The notes: generated by a model not told the origin, from the sequence alone. Shown: positions 38,487-46,520, counted from the first letter of the stretch. The stretch is 64,000 nucleotides of DNA from Gillisia limnaea DSM 15749 (GCF_000243235.1 NZ_JH594606.1:2724572-2788571); one strand, 5' to 3'. Program-made: numbers and translations.

Positions 38487-39626
38487 TTAAAATGTTTTCC
38501 TAAAAAACGATTTTATAAACACTGGATGAAAAAGAGAAATCATAATTTTTATTTCTTCTGAAAGAGATGTTTCTTCATCCAGGTATTTAAATATTTCCTG
38601 GGGGGTATTTTTGGTGTAAAATTTACTGAAGATATCCTCCCCTAAATCATTGTTTTCCTTAAGCACATCCAGAAAAATTCCGTCGTACCAGCCAAATCGA
38701 TTTTTTATTAAATCTTTTGAAGGTGCTTTCCCGGCGTGAATATTCTCGATGATTTGTGCCACCTTTTTTTCTGTATGCTTAAAAGAATATCCGGTAGAGC
38801 CTTTAACCCAGGAGCCTCCGGTTCCAATTTTGGTGATCTCGGGAATGCTTTCTGAGTGAAATGGATAATCTGTCATGGGGATAACTCCCATTTCAGATTC
38901 TGTGATCTTATAATTTTCGATCTTGAGAATATGTTCAATATAATTTTTCAGGTATTCATCATAAACCGCCTCTTCGGTTAAAAAGGGGGTGAAAAAGGTG
39001 AATTCTACCAGGGCTTTATTTTCCGAAAGAGGTAAAACATAGGTGAAACTTGTACTTTCCTTGAATTTAAGTCGATAGTCCATCATAGTGAATACAGACC
39101 TGTCAAATTGAGGTTTTTCGGTTTCAATTACCCATCCTTTAAAATGCTGAAATATTTTTGAAGATTTAGGATCTTCAAGGTATTCTGAAGAAATTCTGCT
39201 ATCAAAAAAATGCGTAGCCGTGTAGCCTCTTTTTCGCCCTTCGGCTATCATTCTCACGGGATCAATTGTTGTGATTTCATCTTCAATGAAATGAAAATCT
39301 CCAGTTGCCTCCAGTTCTTTCTTGACTTTGGTATAAAAATCAACAGAACGGATCATTTTATACGTATAAGGTGAAAGCTCCAGGGTCTTATTTGTGGTGG
39401 AAGAAATAAATTTTGCCTTTTCCCAGTTTTTAGTAACAATATCATCCCATTTTCCGGCTCCCTTCTCCCAAAAACACCAGGTCTTATCGCCCTGATTATT
39501 TAGGTTAGGATCTATTATTGCAATGGATTTACCTTTAAAAAATAAATCTCTGCTAAATTCCAATGCGAGCTGAAGGCCGGCCAAGCCGCCGCCTACAATA
39601 ACATAATAAAAATTACTGCTCCACAT
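38487..39626 (-). CDS. crtY: Lycopene beta-cyclase
   Basis: 379 residues. The FAD-binding N-terminus is YVIVGGGLAGLQLALEFSRD; the second conserved motif DKTWCFWEKGAG is typical of CrtY-type cyclases, and GGSWVKGSTGYSFKHTEK is the C-terminal family motif. It closes both ends of lycopene to beta-carotene. It is the last gene of the operon and lies 12 bases after crtZ. Confidence 0.93.
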   Translation of the reverse strand: MWSSNFYYVIVGGGLAGLQLALEFSRDLFFKGKSIAIIDPNLNNQGDKTWCFWEKGAGKWDDIVTKNWEKAKFISSTTNKTLELSPYTYKMIRSVDFYTKVKKELEATGDFHFIEDEITTIDPVRMIAEGRKRGYTATHFFDSRISSEYLEDPKSSKIFQHFKGWVIETEKPQFDRSVFTMMDYRLKFKESTSFTYVLPLSENKALVEFTFFTPFLTEEAVYDEYLKNYIEHILKIENYKITESEMGVIPMTDYPFHSESIPEITKIGTGGSWVKGSTGYSFKHTEKKVAQIIENIHAGKAPSKDLIKNRFGWYDGIFLDVLKENNDLGEDIFSKFYTKNTPQEIFKYLDEETSLSEEIKIMISLFHPVFIKSFFRKTF

Positions 39627-39638
39627 ATAGTGGTTTTT

Positions 39639-40088
39639 TTATTTTCTAAAATATTTCAAAGGAACCCAAAGCATTCCGAAGCATTCTCCTTCATCTTTCC
39701 CAAGATGCTTATGATGCATTTTATGTGCACGTCGAACTCCCTTGGCATACCTGTTATTCGCATTTCTGAATATCTTGAACCGTTGGTGGATAAAAATATC
39801 ATGAACCGTGAAATAGGCAATTCCATAAGCAAGAATTCCCAAACCAATTGGTAAAGCAATCCAAACTGCTTCGAGTCTCCAAAGAAGAAAAAATCCTATA
39901 CTTACCACCGCATAAAATACAAAAAACAGGTCGTTGCGTTCCCACCAATGTTTATGATCTTTTTTATGATGGTCACTATGGAGGTTCCATAAGAACCCAT
40001 GCATAACATATTTGTGAGTGAACCAAGCCATCCCTTCCATCATCAAAAATGTGGCTACAAAAACCACGATCCAAAGCAGTGTTTCCAT
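39639..40088 (-). CDS. crtZ: Beta-carotene hydroxylase
   Basis: 149 residues, fatty-acid-hydroxylase superfamily with clustered histidines: WFTHKYVMHG, NLHSDHHKKDH, FTVHDIFIHQRF and RRAHKMHHKHLG, which bind the di-iron centre. Four hydrophobic segments. It hydroxylates beta-carotene at positions 3 and 3', giving zeaxanthin. Start and stop overlap with crtB by one base (TAATG). Confidence 0.93.
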   Translation of the reverse strand: METLLWIVVFVATFLMMEGMAWFTHKYVMHGFLWNLHSDHHKKDHKHWWERNDLFFVFYAVVSIGFFLLWRLEAVWIALPIGLGILAYGIAYFTVHDIFIHQRFKIFRNANNRYAKGVRRAHKMHHKHLGKDEGECFGMLWVPLKYFRK

Positions 40089-40927
40089 TATAAAATATTT
40101 AATCTGTACGAAATATAAGATTTAGCAAGCAGTCCCGCTTTCTGATAATTTGGCACACTAATTCGTTTGTTTTTAATCTCCAGCGAAGGTACTTTTTTTA
40201 GTTTGTTTAGCAATTTACTATAGTAAATATAAGCGGTATAAACGCCAAATTTAGCTTCCGCAGGCAATTTGGATATCCCATATAATCCCGATTTAAAATC
40301 GGCTTCAATCTCTGCTATTATTTTCTGTTTGCTTACTTCATCCAGGGCATCCAAATTGGTGTCCGGAAAATAACTTCGGCTTAAATCCTCAAAATCTGCT
40401 TTAAGGTCCCTCAGGAAATTCACTTTTTGAAATGCAGAACCAAGACTCATGGCAGATTCCCGTAGTTCATCATACTTTTTTTGGTTTCCCTTTACAAAAA
40501 CCTTCAGGCACATTAGGCCAACCACATCTGCACTTCCGTAAATGTATTCTTTATATTCCTCCTGGGTGAGATAGGTGGATTTATGCAAATCTAATCTCAT
40601 GCTTTTTAAAAAAGCATTATAGAGGGAGGGGTCAATATCATATTTATGAACCGTTTCCTGAAAAGAATTGAGGATTGGGTTAAGACTTATCTTCATTTTG
40701 ATCGCTTTGAAAAGATCGGCTGAAAATTCGTCCAAAAGCAGCTCTTTATCATACTCATGAAAGGAATCTACAATTTCATCTGCAAAACGAACAAATCCGT
40801 AGATGTTGTAAATATCCTGACGTATGGAAGGTGCCAGCATTTTTGTTGCTAAAGAAAATGAGGTACTGTAGGCATTGGTTACTGCTTTGCTGCAGGTCCT
40901 TGAAACCGTGTCAAAAATGGATTTCAT
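40088..40927 (-). CDS. crtB: Phytoene synthase
   Basis: 279 residues. Two Asp-rich substrate motifs are present: FADEIVDSFHEYD (about residue 48) and NFLRDLKADFEDLSRSYFP (about 170). It condenses two GGPP to phytoene. The gene overlaps crtI by 4 bases (ATGA). A GGPP synthase gene is not in this window. Confidence 0.94.
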   Translation of the reverse strand: MKSIFDTVSRTCSKAVTNAYSTSFSLATKMLAPSIRQDIYNIYGFVRFADEIVDSFHEYDKELLLDEFSADLFKAIKMKISLNPILNSFQETVHKYDIDPSLYNAFLKSMRLDLHKSTYLTQEEYKEYIYGSADVVGLMCLKVFVKGNQKKYDELRESAMSLGSAFQKVNFLRDLKADFEDLSRSYFPDTNLDALDEVSKQKIIAEIEADFKSGLYGISKLPAEAKFGVYTAYIYYSKLLNKLKKVPSLEIKNKRISVPNYQKAGLLAKSYISYRLNIL

Positions 40928-42387
40928 AATAATTCTTTTTGAATGAGTCCTGATACTAACTTACCGGATATTAATGAAGGTGGCACACCTGGTCCCGGCA
41001 CGGTAAGTTGACCGGTAAAAAATAGTCCTTTTACTTTACTGCTCTTTAATTTAGGTCTTAAAAATGCAGTTTGTAAAAGTGTGTTTGCCATTCCATAAGC
41101 ATTTCCTTTATAGCTGTTGTAATCTTTTATAAAATCATTTACACAAAAAGATTCTTTAAATAGTATGTGTTCACGAACCTTCTGGTTTGTTAGTTTTTCA
41201 AACCTATCCATGATTTTCTCAAAATAGTTCTCTCTAAGTTTTTCATTGTCCTCCAGTCCCGGAGCAATTGGAACAAGGAAAAATCCATTTTCACAGTTTT
41301 CAGGAGCCGATCCCGGATCGGTTACTGAAGTGAAATTTGCATAAAATAAAGGCTCTTCAGGCCATTTTGGTTCATCATATATTTCTTTTGCATGTGCATC
41401 AAAATCAACATCAAAGAATAAATTGTGATGATGAATGTTTTTCAACTTTTTGTCAAATCCTATATAAAACAAAAGAGAAGAAGGGGCAAAGGTCTTTTTG
41501 TTCCAATAAGATTCTGAATATTGGCGATATTTAGGGTCCAGCAAAGTTTCACTGTGATGATAATCTGCACCGCTTACAACTAAATCTGTTGCAATTTCTT
41601 TTCCATCAATTGTAATGGAAGATACAATTTTATTAGATATGTTGATCTTTTCAACAGCCGAATTGGTTTCAATCTTAACCCCCAGCGATCTTGCGAGGGA
41701 TTCCATTCCTTCAATGACTTTATACATACCACCTTTGGGATGCCAGGTGCCAAGTCCAAAGTCGGCATAATTCATAAAACTGTAAAATGAAGGAGTATCA
41801 CTGGGTTTTGCTCCAAGGAAGAGAACAGGGAATTCTAACAACTGGATCAGCTTTTTATTTTTGAACTCTTTCCGTACATCTTTTGAAATTGTACTAAAAA
41901 ACTGTCCTATCTTTTTGATGGTTTCCGGTGTTACAAGCTCCAAGGGAGAAACTCCCGGACGATACACCAAATCCTTGATGGCGATTTCATAATTGCTTTG
42001 GGCCTGAGCTATAAATTTCTTTAGTTGTATAGAACTACCGGTCTCTTCCTTTTCAAATGCAGCATATATTTTTTCAAGCGTATCTTCAATAAGGATGTTT
42101 TCATCATTTCCGAAGAAAACTTTGTAAGCTGGATTTAGTTTATCCAGCTGATAATAATCGGAAGGGGATTTATCAAAATCGGCAAAAAAGCGTTCAAAAA
42201 CATCAGGCATCCAATACCATGAAGGTCCCATGTCAAAAGTAAAACCTTCCTTTTTCAATTGCCTGGCCCTACCTCCAACGCTGTTATTTTTTTCGTAGAT
42301 GGTCACATCAAAACCTTCTCTGGCCAGATAACAGGATGCTGAAAGGGATGCGAATCCAGAGCCAATGATACTTACTTCCTTACTCAT
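40924..42387 (-). CDS. crtI: Phytoene desaturase
   Basis: 487 residues. Rossmann FAD motif SIIGSGFASLSASCYLAREG, then GGRARQLKKEGFTFDMGPSWYWMPDVF, and the C-terminal LFFTGQLTVPGPGVPPSLISGKL signature of CrtI-type desaturases. It takes phytoene to lycopene. First enzyme gene of the operon; its ATG overlaps the stop of the MerR gene by one base. Confidence 0.95.
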   Translation of the reverse strand: MSKEVSIIGSGFASLSASCYLAREGFDVTIYEKNNSVGGRARQLKKEGFTFDMGPSWYWMPDVFERFFADFDKSPSDYYQLDKLNPAYKVFFGNDENILIEDTLEKIYAAFEKEETGSSIQLKKFIAQAQSNYEIAIKDLVYRPGVSPLELVTPETIKKIGQFFSTISKDVRKEFKNKKLIQLLEFPVLFLGAKPSDTPSFYSFMNYADFGLGTWHPKGGMYKVIEGMESLARSLGVKIETNSAVEKINISNKIVSSITIDGKEIATDLVVSGADYHHSETLLDPKYRQYSESYWNKKTFAPSSLLFYIGFDKKLKNIHHHNLFFDVDFDAHAKEIYDEPKWPEEPLFYANFTSVTDPGSAPENCENGFFLVPIAPGLEDNEKLRENYFEKIMDRFEKLTNQKVREHILFKESFCVNDFIKDYNSYKGNAYGMANTLLQTAFLRPKLKSSKVKGLFFTGQLTVPGPGVPPSLISGKLVSGLIQKELL

Positions 42388-43286
42388 TATAAGGCTAATT
42401 GGTTAGCGAATTCAGGAATAGATTTATAGATATGGATGTTTTCTTTCTGGTTTATTGGATCTGCAGCCTGAATCCTGGCACCAAATAAACTCAATTCACG
42501 TTTTTTATCAAAGCACAGTTCTCTTTCAAATTCCTCAACGAATTCTGAAAGATCTTTAGGAGCAATGGTAAGGTAACTGATAAATTTTGGGTTTGGATGA
42601 ATTTCTAATAGATATTTCATATCGGCCATTGGCATGCTTGGCCCTAAATATATAGTTTTCTTTTTATGTAAATTCAATTCATAATTGAGATATAAAATCC
42701 CGAGATCGTGAATTTCATTTTCCGGTAAAAAAAGCACAAACAATTCATCGTTATCATAGGAGCTGCCATTTTCCAAAAGGGCAATATTAAGATATAATTT
42801 CTGTTTTATCAAGCCTACCAGGAAATGTTCGTGTACCGGATTAATGGTATCTGTTTGCCAAAGCAACCCAATTTCTTCTAGTAATGGAAGGAAAATGTGA
42901 TGGAAAATATCCCTGAAGTTCTTGGATTCCAATAGTTTTTCATAGGTATTATTAAATAGAACCTGGTCAAAATTTATCATTGCAATTTTAAAAGAATTTA
43001 TTGCCCTGTTTTGCTCACTTGAACTGGCAGCAACCTCTTTTACCATTTTCCCTACCTCCTCATTGCTAAGCTTAGCGATCCTGGAAATTTTATAGCCATG
43101 TCCATTGAGGAATGTAACGTTTAAGATCTTCTGAAGACTGCTAAGATCATAGCTTCGAATATTCGTGTCGGTTCGGTCGGGAGTAAGGATGTTATACCGC
43201 TTTTCCCAGATCCTGATTGTGTGGGCTTTTATTCCACTAAGATGTTCAAGATCTTTAATGCTAAAATTTTGTTTTAAGTGTTCCAT
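42387..43286 (-). CDS. MerR-family regulator with B12-binding domain (CarH/LitR-like)
   Basis: 299 residues. MerR HTH at 1-70 (FSIKDLEHLSGIKAHTIRIWEKRY ... TNIRSYDLSSL). Then a four-helix bundle with Trp143 and Glu153-His154 spaced W-x9-EH, as in the adenosylcobalamin pocket of CarH, and a Rossmann-like domain with the cobalamin motif E-x-H-x-x-G (EIHDLG, residues 191-196). In CarH, light breaks the Co-C bond and releases DNA. Here the residue after the Trp is Gln rather than His. The gene starts the crt operon and overlaps crtI by one base, so it very likely controls carotenoid synthesis. Confidence 0.88.
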   Translation of the reverse strand: MEHLKQNFSIKDLEHLSGIKAHTIRIWEKRYNILTPDRTDTNIRSYDLSSLQKILNVTFLNGHGYKISRIAKLSNEEVGKMVKEVAASSSEQNRAINSFKIAMINFDQVLFNNTYEKLLESKNFRDIFHHIFLPLLEEIGLLWQTDTINPVHEHFLVGLIKQKLYLNIALLENGSSYDNDELFVLFLPENEIHDLGILYLNYELNLHKKKTIYLGPSMPMADMKYLLEIHPNPKFISYLTIAPKDLSEFVEEFERELCFDKKRELSLFGARIQAADPINQKENIHIYKSIPEFANQLAL

Positions 43287-43288
43287 AA

Positions 43289-43382
43289 TTGTTTAAACAA
43301 GATAGACAAAACTAAACAAAATTAATAGTTGTTAATTATATTAAAATGTTAAATGTTTAATTAATTAGACAAAAAGTTAAAC
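43289..43382 (-). promoter_or_regulatory. Candidate crt promoter and operator repeats
   Basis: Upstream of the MerR gene: a perfect 12-base palindrome TTGTTTAAACAA (43289-43300), a minus-strand -7-like box TAGTTTTG (43307-43314), and two direct repeats with the layout TAGACAAAA-n-TAAAC at 43303-43317 and 43366-43382. The first repeat covers the -7 box, as expected for repression by a CarH-like protein. The rest of the 320-base gap up to the IS end is AT-rich with no ORF. Confidence 0.5.
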
Positions 43383-43623
43383 AAAAAAAATATTTTGAAA
43401 GGAGAAATGATCCTTTGGAATTATTAAAGCACTGATATTTAATGCCTTATTTTCGAAAAGTGAGTGTAATAAAAGAAATGCCAAGCTTTATTTTTAATGC
43501 ACCAATGAATATTATTGCTCAAAACACACCCATCTCGTTAGGGCATTATCTCATCAAAACTGGATAATTCTTCTTTAGGACGTGCCTTGCAAGTTTCGGA
43601 TCAAGATAAAAACTTGGGGAGAA

Positions 43624-43995
43624 ATGTATCTTTGCAAGAAAAACACTAAAAACTTGGACATAGAATTAGCCCGCTATTTATTGCCAGAAGGCATATTAGA
43701 ATATTTTGAGATCATTAGTCATAAATCATCAGCAGACAAGGTTCATTTCTATTTAGAAGAGAAGAACATACTTCCCAAAGAACATCAGTCAGAAATTGCG
43801 CAATCCAAAGGCTTCTTACCGGAGATAACGGTTGAAGATTTTCCGCTTAGGGGCAAATCCGTATTGCTTCATATAAAACGAAGACGTTGGACCCTGGTCG
43901 CTACAGGAGAGATAGTAAAAAGAGATTGGAACCTTATAGCTAAAGGCACTCGGATAACTAATGAGTTTGCCTCTTTTTTAAAAGGTATCGCTTGA
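43624..43995 (+). CDS. ISAon1-type transposase, N-terminal ORF
   Basis: 123 residues from the ATG at 43624, but this ATG lies in the left inverted repeat and the homologous part begins near the TTG at 43654 (LDIELARYLLPEGILEYF). A TATCTTTG -7 box at 43627-43634 favours the later start. The domain resembles the N-terminal region found as a separate ORF in ISAon1-like elements. The stop is TGA at 43993-43995. Confidence 0.7.
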   Translation: MYLCKKNTKNLDIELARYLLPEGILEYFEIISHKSSADKVHFYLEEKNILPKEHQSEIAQSKGFLPEITVEDFPLRGKSVLLHIKRRRWTLVATGEIVKRDWNLIAKGTRITNEFASFLKGIA

Positions 43996-44974
43996 TACCC
44001 ACGCGGTAAGTGCCAAACGGTTTGGTGACTATTATAAGACCAATGGCAAAGCGCTTCAGTACCACTACAAAAATCATCTTAGCGACTTCAAGGATTGGAC
44101 GCAAAAGGAGCATTCACAAAATTGGCTGCTCTATGGAAAGAACTTGGGCAAATATTTAAGCCTAGATGAAACCTCTTTATCCAATGGTGAGCTTTTCACG
44201 ATTCTCACAAACAAAGCAGCCAAGGGAAAGAAAGGCAGCATAGTAGCCATCGTTAAAGGAACCAAAGCGGATGATGTTATTAAGGTACTTAAAAAAATCT
44301 CCGTAGAAAGGCGCAATATGGTAAAAGAAGTTACTGTGGATATGGCTGGAAGCATGAATTTGATCGCCAAAAAATGTTTCCCTAAAACCGAAATAGTTAC
44401 AGATAGGTTCCATGTTCAAAAACTAGCCTCAGAAGCAGTGCAAGAAGAACGTATCCGATTAAGGTGGGAAATTATAGAAGAAGAAAATAAAGCTATTGAA
44501 GAAGCCAGGAAAAATGAAAAAGCATATAAACCAGAGTTTCTTGGTAATGGGGATACACAGCGGCAGTTACTCGCTAGAGGCCGATACCTATTGTTTAAAC
44601 CCAAAGCCAAATGGACAGCAAGACAAATGGAAAGAGCTGAAATATTATTTGATCTATACCCAACTATTGAAAAAGCATACAACCTCTCTCAAGAGCTAAG
44701 CTACGTTTTTAGAAACAACACAAATAAAGATGTAGCAAGGCTAAAATTGGCACATTGGTACAACAAAGTTGAAAACTCTGAATTCAAGTCTTTCAATACC
44801 ATTGCCAGGTCTGTACAGATGCACTACGAGACCATACTAAACTATTTTAACAACAGAAGCACCAATGCTTCCGCCGAATCTTTTAATGCCAAAATAAAAG
44901 AATTCAGAGCTTCGTTTAGAGGTGTCAAAGATGTGAAATTCTTCCTCTATAGACTAACTAAATTATATGCATAA
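43982..44974 (+). CDS. ISL3-family DDE transposase frame, no usable start
   Basis: Open in the +1 frame relative to the first ORF from 43982 to the TAA at 44974. The DDE residues are seen: Asp in SLDETSLSNG (44165-44167), Asp in TVDMAGSMN and VTDRFHV, Glu in SAESFNAKIKEF. The first in-frame ATG is at 44318, already past the first catalytic Asp, so a functional protein needs a +1 frameshift between about 43982 and 43995 (TTA AAA GGT ATC GCT TGA) or a non-AUG start. Confidence 0.78.
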   Translation, partial: KVSLDTHAVSAKRFGDYYKTNGKALQYHYKNHLSDFKDWTQKEHSQNWLLYGKNLGKYLSLDETSLSNGELFTILTNKAAKGKKGSIVAIVKGTKADDVIKVLKKISVERRNMVKEVTVDMAGSMNLIAKKCFPKTEIVTDRFHVQKLASEAVQEERIRLRWEIIEEENKAIEEARKNEKAYKPEFLGNGDTQRQLLARGRYLLFKPKAKWTARQMERAEILFDLYPTIEKAYNLSQELSYVFRNNTNKDVARLKLAHWYNKVENSEFKSFNTIARSVQMHYETILNYFNNRSTNASAESFNAKIKEFRASFRGVKDVKFFLYRLTKLYA

Positions 44975-45214
44975 TTTTCTAGCTCCCCATAAATATCATT
45001 TGATCCCAAGTTTCCACCGTTACTTGTTAATATAGAAAGAGCGCTAATATGATTTTTTGTATCCCTTAGTACATTACGAATTTTAAAGATAAAATAGGCG
45101 CAGAAAATATAGCGAAAACTATAAGTAGAAAGTTTGTTTAAATTATCACCAAAAATATGTTTACACAGATGTTTTGTAAATACTTGTAAATAAAGGGATA
45201 ATAGAAGAATAAAG

Positions 45215-45298
45215 TACCCGGAGCGGGACTTGAACCCGCACGCCCTAATGAACACATGGCCCTCAACCATGCCTGTCTACCAATTCCAGCACCCGGGC
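45215..45298 (-). tRNA. tRNA-Leu (GAG)
   Basis: 84 bases, a class II tRNA with a long variable arm. Acceptor GCCCGGG pairs with TCCGGGT (two G-U), anticodon stem CATGG/CCATG with loop TTGAGGG (anticodon GAG), T arm GCGGG-TTCAAGT-CCCGC, discriminator A. CCA is not encoded. Confidence 0.93.
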
Positions 45299-45451
45299 AA
45301 ATGGGCTATTAGAAAATGAATTTCCAAAAGGCTGTTAAAAAAACTATTCCGACTTAATCAGAAATTAGAGAACTTAAAGATATTGATTTTACAGTGGATT
45401 CCTGTCCTTTACTTAGATCAGGATTTTTGACTGGTTTAATCAATATTTCAA

Positions 45452-45471
45452 TTTGTGATCTGGCTGGGGCT
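45452..45471 (-). repeat. Truncated tRNA-Lys 3' end
   Basis: About 19-20 bases that match the acceptor end and part of the T arm of the two intact tRNA-Lys genes, plus their 3' flank (TTTGTGATCTGGCTGGGGCT), and then diverge. The remainder of a tRNA is missing. It is either a third, decayed gene copy or an attachment-site duplication from an element that once integrated at tRNA-Lys. Confidence 0.6.
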
Positions 45472-45541
45472 TCCTTCGATTTCGCTAAAAAGCTACACTC
45501 AGGATAAACTTCTCGCCCAACAAGATTTGAACTTGTTTTTG

Positions 45542-45614
45542 TGATCTGGCTGGGGCTCGAACCCAGGACCCTCTCCTTAAAAGGGAGATGCTCTACCAAC
45601 TGAGCTACCAAATC
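45542..45614 (-). tRNA. tRNA-Lys (UUU), copy 1
   Basis: 73 bases. Acceptor GATTTGG/CCAGATC, D arm GCTC...GAGC, anticodon stem TCTCC/GGAGA with loop CTTTTAA (anticodon TTT), T arm with TTCGAG. CCA not encoded. Identical to copy 2. Confidence 0.95.
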
Positions 45615-45641
45615 GTTGTGTTTTTTATGAACTTATTTTTG

Positions 45642-45714
45642 TGATCTGGCTGGGGCTCGAACCCAGGACCCTCTCCTTAAAAGGGAGATGCTCTACCAAC
45701 TGAGCTACCAAATC
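45642..45714 (-). tRNA. tRNA-Lys (UUU), copy 2
   Basis: 73 bases, identical in sequence to copy 1, 27 bases away. It is likely the first gene of a tandem tRNA-Lys-tRNA-Lys-tRNA-Leu transcript on the minus strand. Confidence 0.95.
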
Positions 45715-45809
45715 CAGTGATGCATTATTTCTTAAATGCGGGTGCAAATATACTATCATTAATTTATTTTTCAAGAGGAATTTAATATAAATTTGCAAAT
45801 GTTTTAATT

Positions 45810-45857
45810 TAAATTCTAAACCCCTCTTTTTCAGTATAGAATGAGGTTTAGAGTTTA
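45810..45857. terminator. Inverted repeat upstream of the tRNA-Lys genes
   Basis: TAAATTCTAAACCCCTC (45810-45826) pairs with GAGGTTTAGAGTTTA (45843-45857) with a loop of about 16 bases. A stem-loop of this strength between tRNA genes and aroK may be a terminator or protein site. The T-run is inside the loop, so terminator activity is doubtful. Confidence 0.35.
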
Positions 45858-45866
45858 TACGAATTT

Positions 45867-45882
45867 TGTGATTGGCATCACA
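45867..45882. promoter_or_regulatory. CRP/FNR-like palindrome
   Basis: TGTGA-TTGGCA-TCACA, the exact half-sites and spacing of a CRP consensus. It lies 117 bases before aroK and 153 bases upstream of tRNA-Lys copy 2. Bacteroidota have Crp/Fnr-family regulators, but which one, if any, binds here is unknown. Confidence 0.45.
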
Positions 45883-45909
45883 TTTAGTTTAAATTATAAA
45901 TAAATTATT

Positions 45910-45978
45910 ATGAAATGAGCATAACGCGAATACGACAAAAACATTTATGAAGATATGCGAATTACATATGTCCAATAA
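45910..45978 (+). repeat. Short repeated remnant, copy B
   Basis: Matches copy A at 38,334 over ATGAAATGA, CATAA and GAATACGA with further scattered identity up to CGAATT. It contains the short frame EYDKNIYEDMRITYVQ ending in TAA just before aroK. No start codon. Likely a decayed gene end. Confidence 0.35.
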
Positions 45979-45998
45979 AAAACAATAAATATCTACCT

Positions 45999-46520
45999 AT
46001 GAAAATATTCCTTTGCGGCTATATGGGTTCCGGTAAATCTGTTGTAGCAAAACGACTGGCTGAAAAACTAAAGTTCCCGCTTATTGATATAGATGACCAA
46101 ATTGCTTTGATAGAACATAAATCTATTCCTGAGATTTTTAAAAGTAGAGGGGAGCTTTTTTTCAGAAAAAGGGAAAATCAGGTCTTGCAGGATGTGTTGG
46201 AAGATCCTGCTTCTTTATTGATTTCATTGGGTGGTGGGACTCCTTGTTATGCCAATAACCTCGAAATGATACTCAATGGAAAGGATTCCGTACTAATATA
46301 TTTAAAGGCTTCTGTTGGGTTTCTTACCAATCGTCTTGCTTCAGAAAAGGACACGAGACCACTCATAAGTCACCTGAAAAGCGATGAAGATCTTGAAGAT
46401 TTTATTAGAAAGCACCTGTTTGAACGCAGTTACTATTATAATCAGGCCCATTGGAAGATACCAGTAGAGGGCAAGGATATAGATAGTATCGTGGATGAAA
46501 TCATCGAAAATTTAAAGTAA
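45999..46520 (+). CDS. aroK: Shikimate kinase
   Basis: 173 residues. Walker A GYMGSGKSVVAKRL at the N-terminus, the shikimate-binding DIDDQI, the FFRKREN Arg motif and the GGGTPCY loop are all present. It phosphorylates shikimate in aromatic amino acid synthesis and thus feeds the trp operon's chorismate precursor. Its 3' end overlaps the convergent phosphoribosyltransferase gene by 9 bases. Confidence 0.94.
   Translation: MKIFLCGYMGSGKSVVAKRLAEKLKFPLIDIDDQIALIEHKSIPEIFKSRGELFFRKRENQVLQDVLEDPASLLISLGGGTPCYANNLEMILNGKDSVLIYLKASVGFLTNRLASEKDTRPLISHLKSDEDLEDFIRKHLFERSYYYNQAHWKIPVEGKDIDSIVDEIIENLK

Larger units (their letters stand above)
43610..45013 (+). mobile_element. ISL3/ISAon1-like insertion sequence
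   Basis: About 1.4 kb bounded by a 17-base imperfect inverted repeat: AAACTTGGG-GAG-AAATG at 43610-43626 and its complement at 44997-45013 (14 of 17 match). Inside are an N-terminal transposase ORF and a DDE transposase frame. No direct target duplication is visible at these borders, so the ends may extend a little, or the insertion is old. Confidence 0.75.

Noticed and set aside
42387-43286. Mercury or metal-sensing MerR
   Set aside because: It lacks the short C-terminal Cys arrangement and instead has a cobalamin-type domain.
45354-45611. 85-codon frame on the minus strand through tRNA-Lys copy 1
   Set aside because: Its N-terminal third is a translation of the tRNA gene itself; this is a common false ORF.
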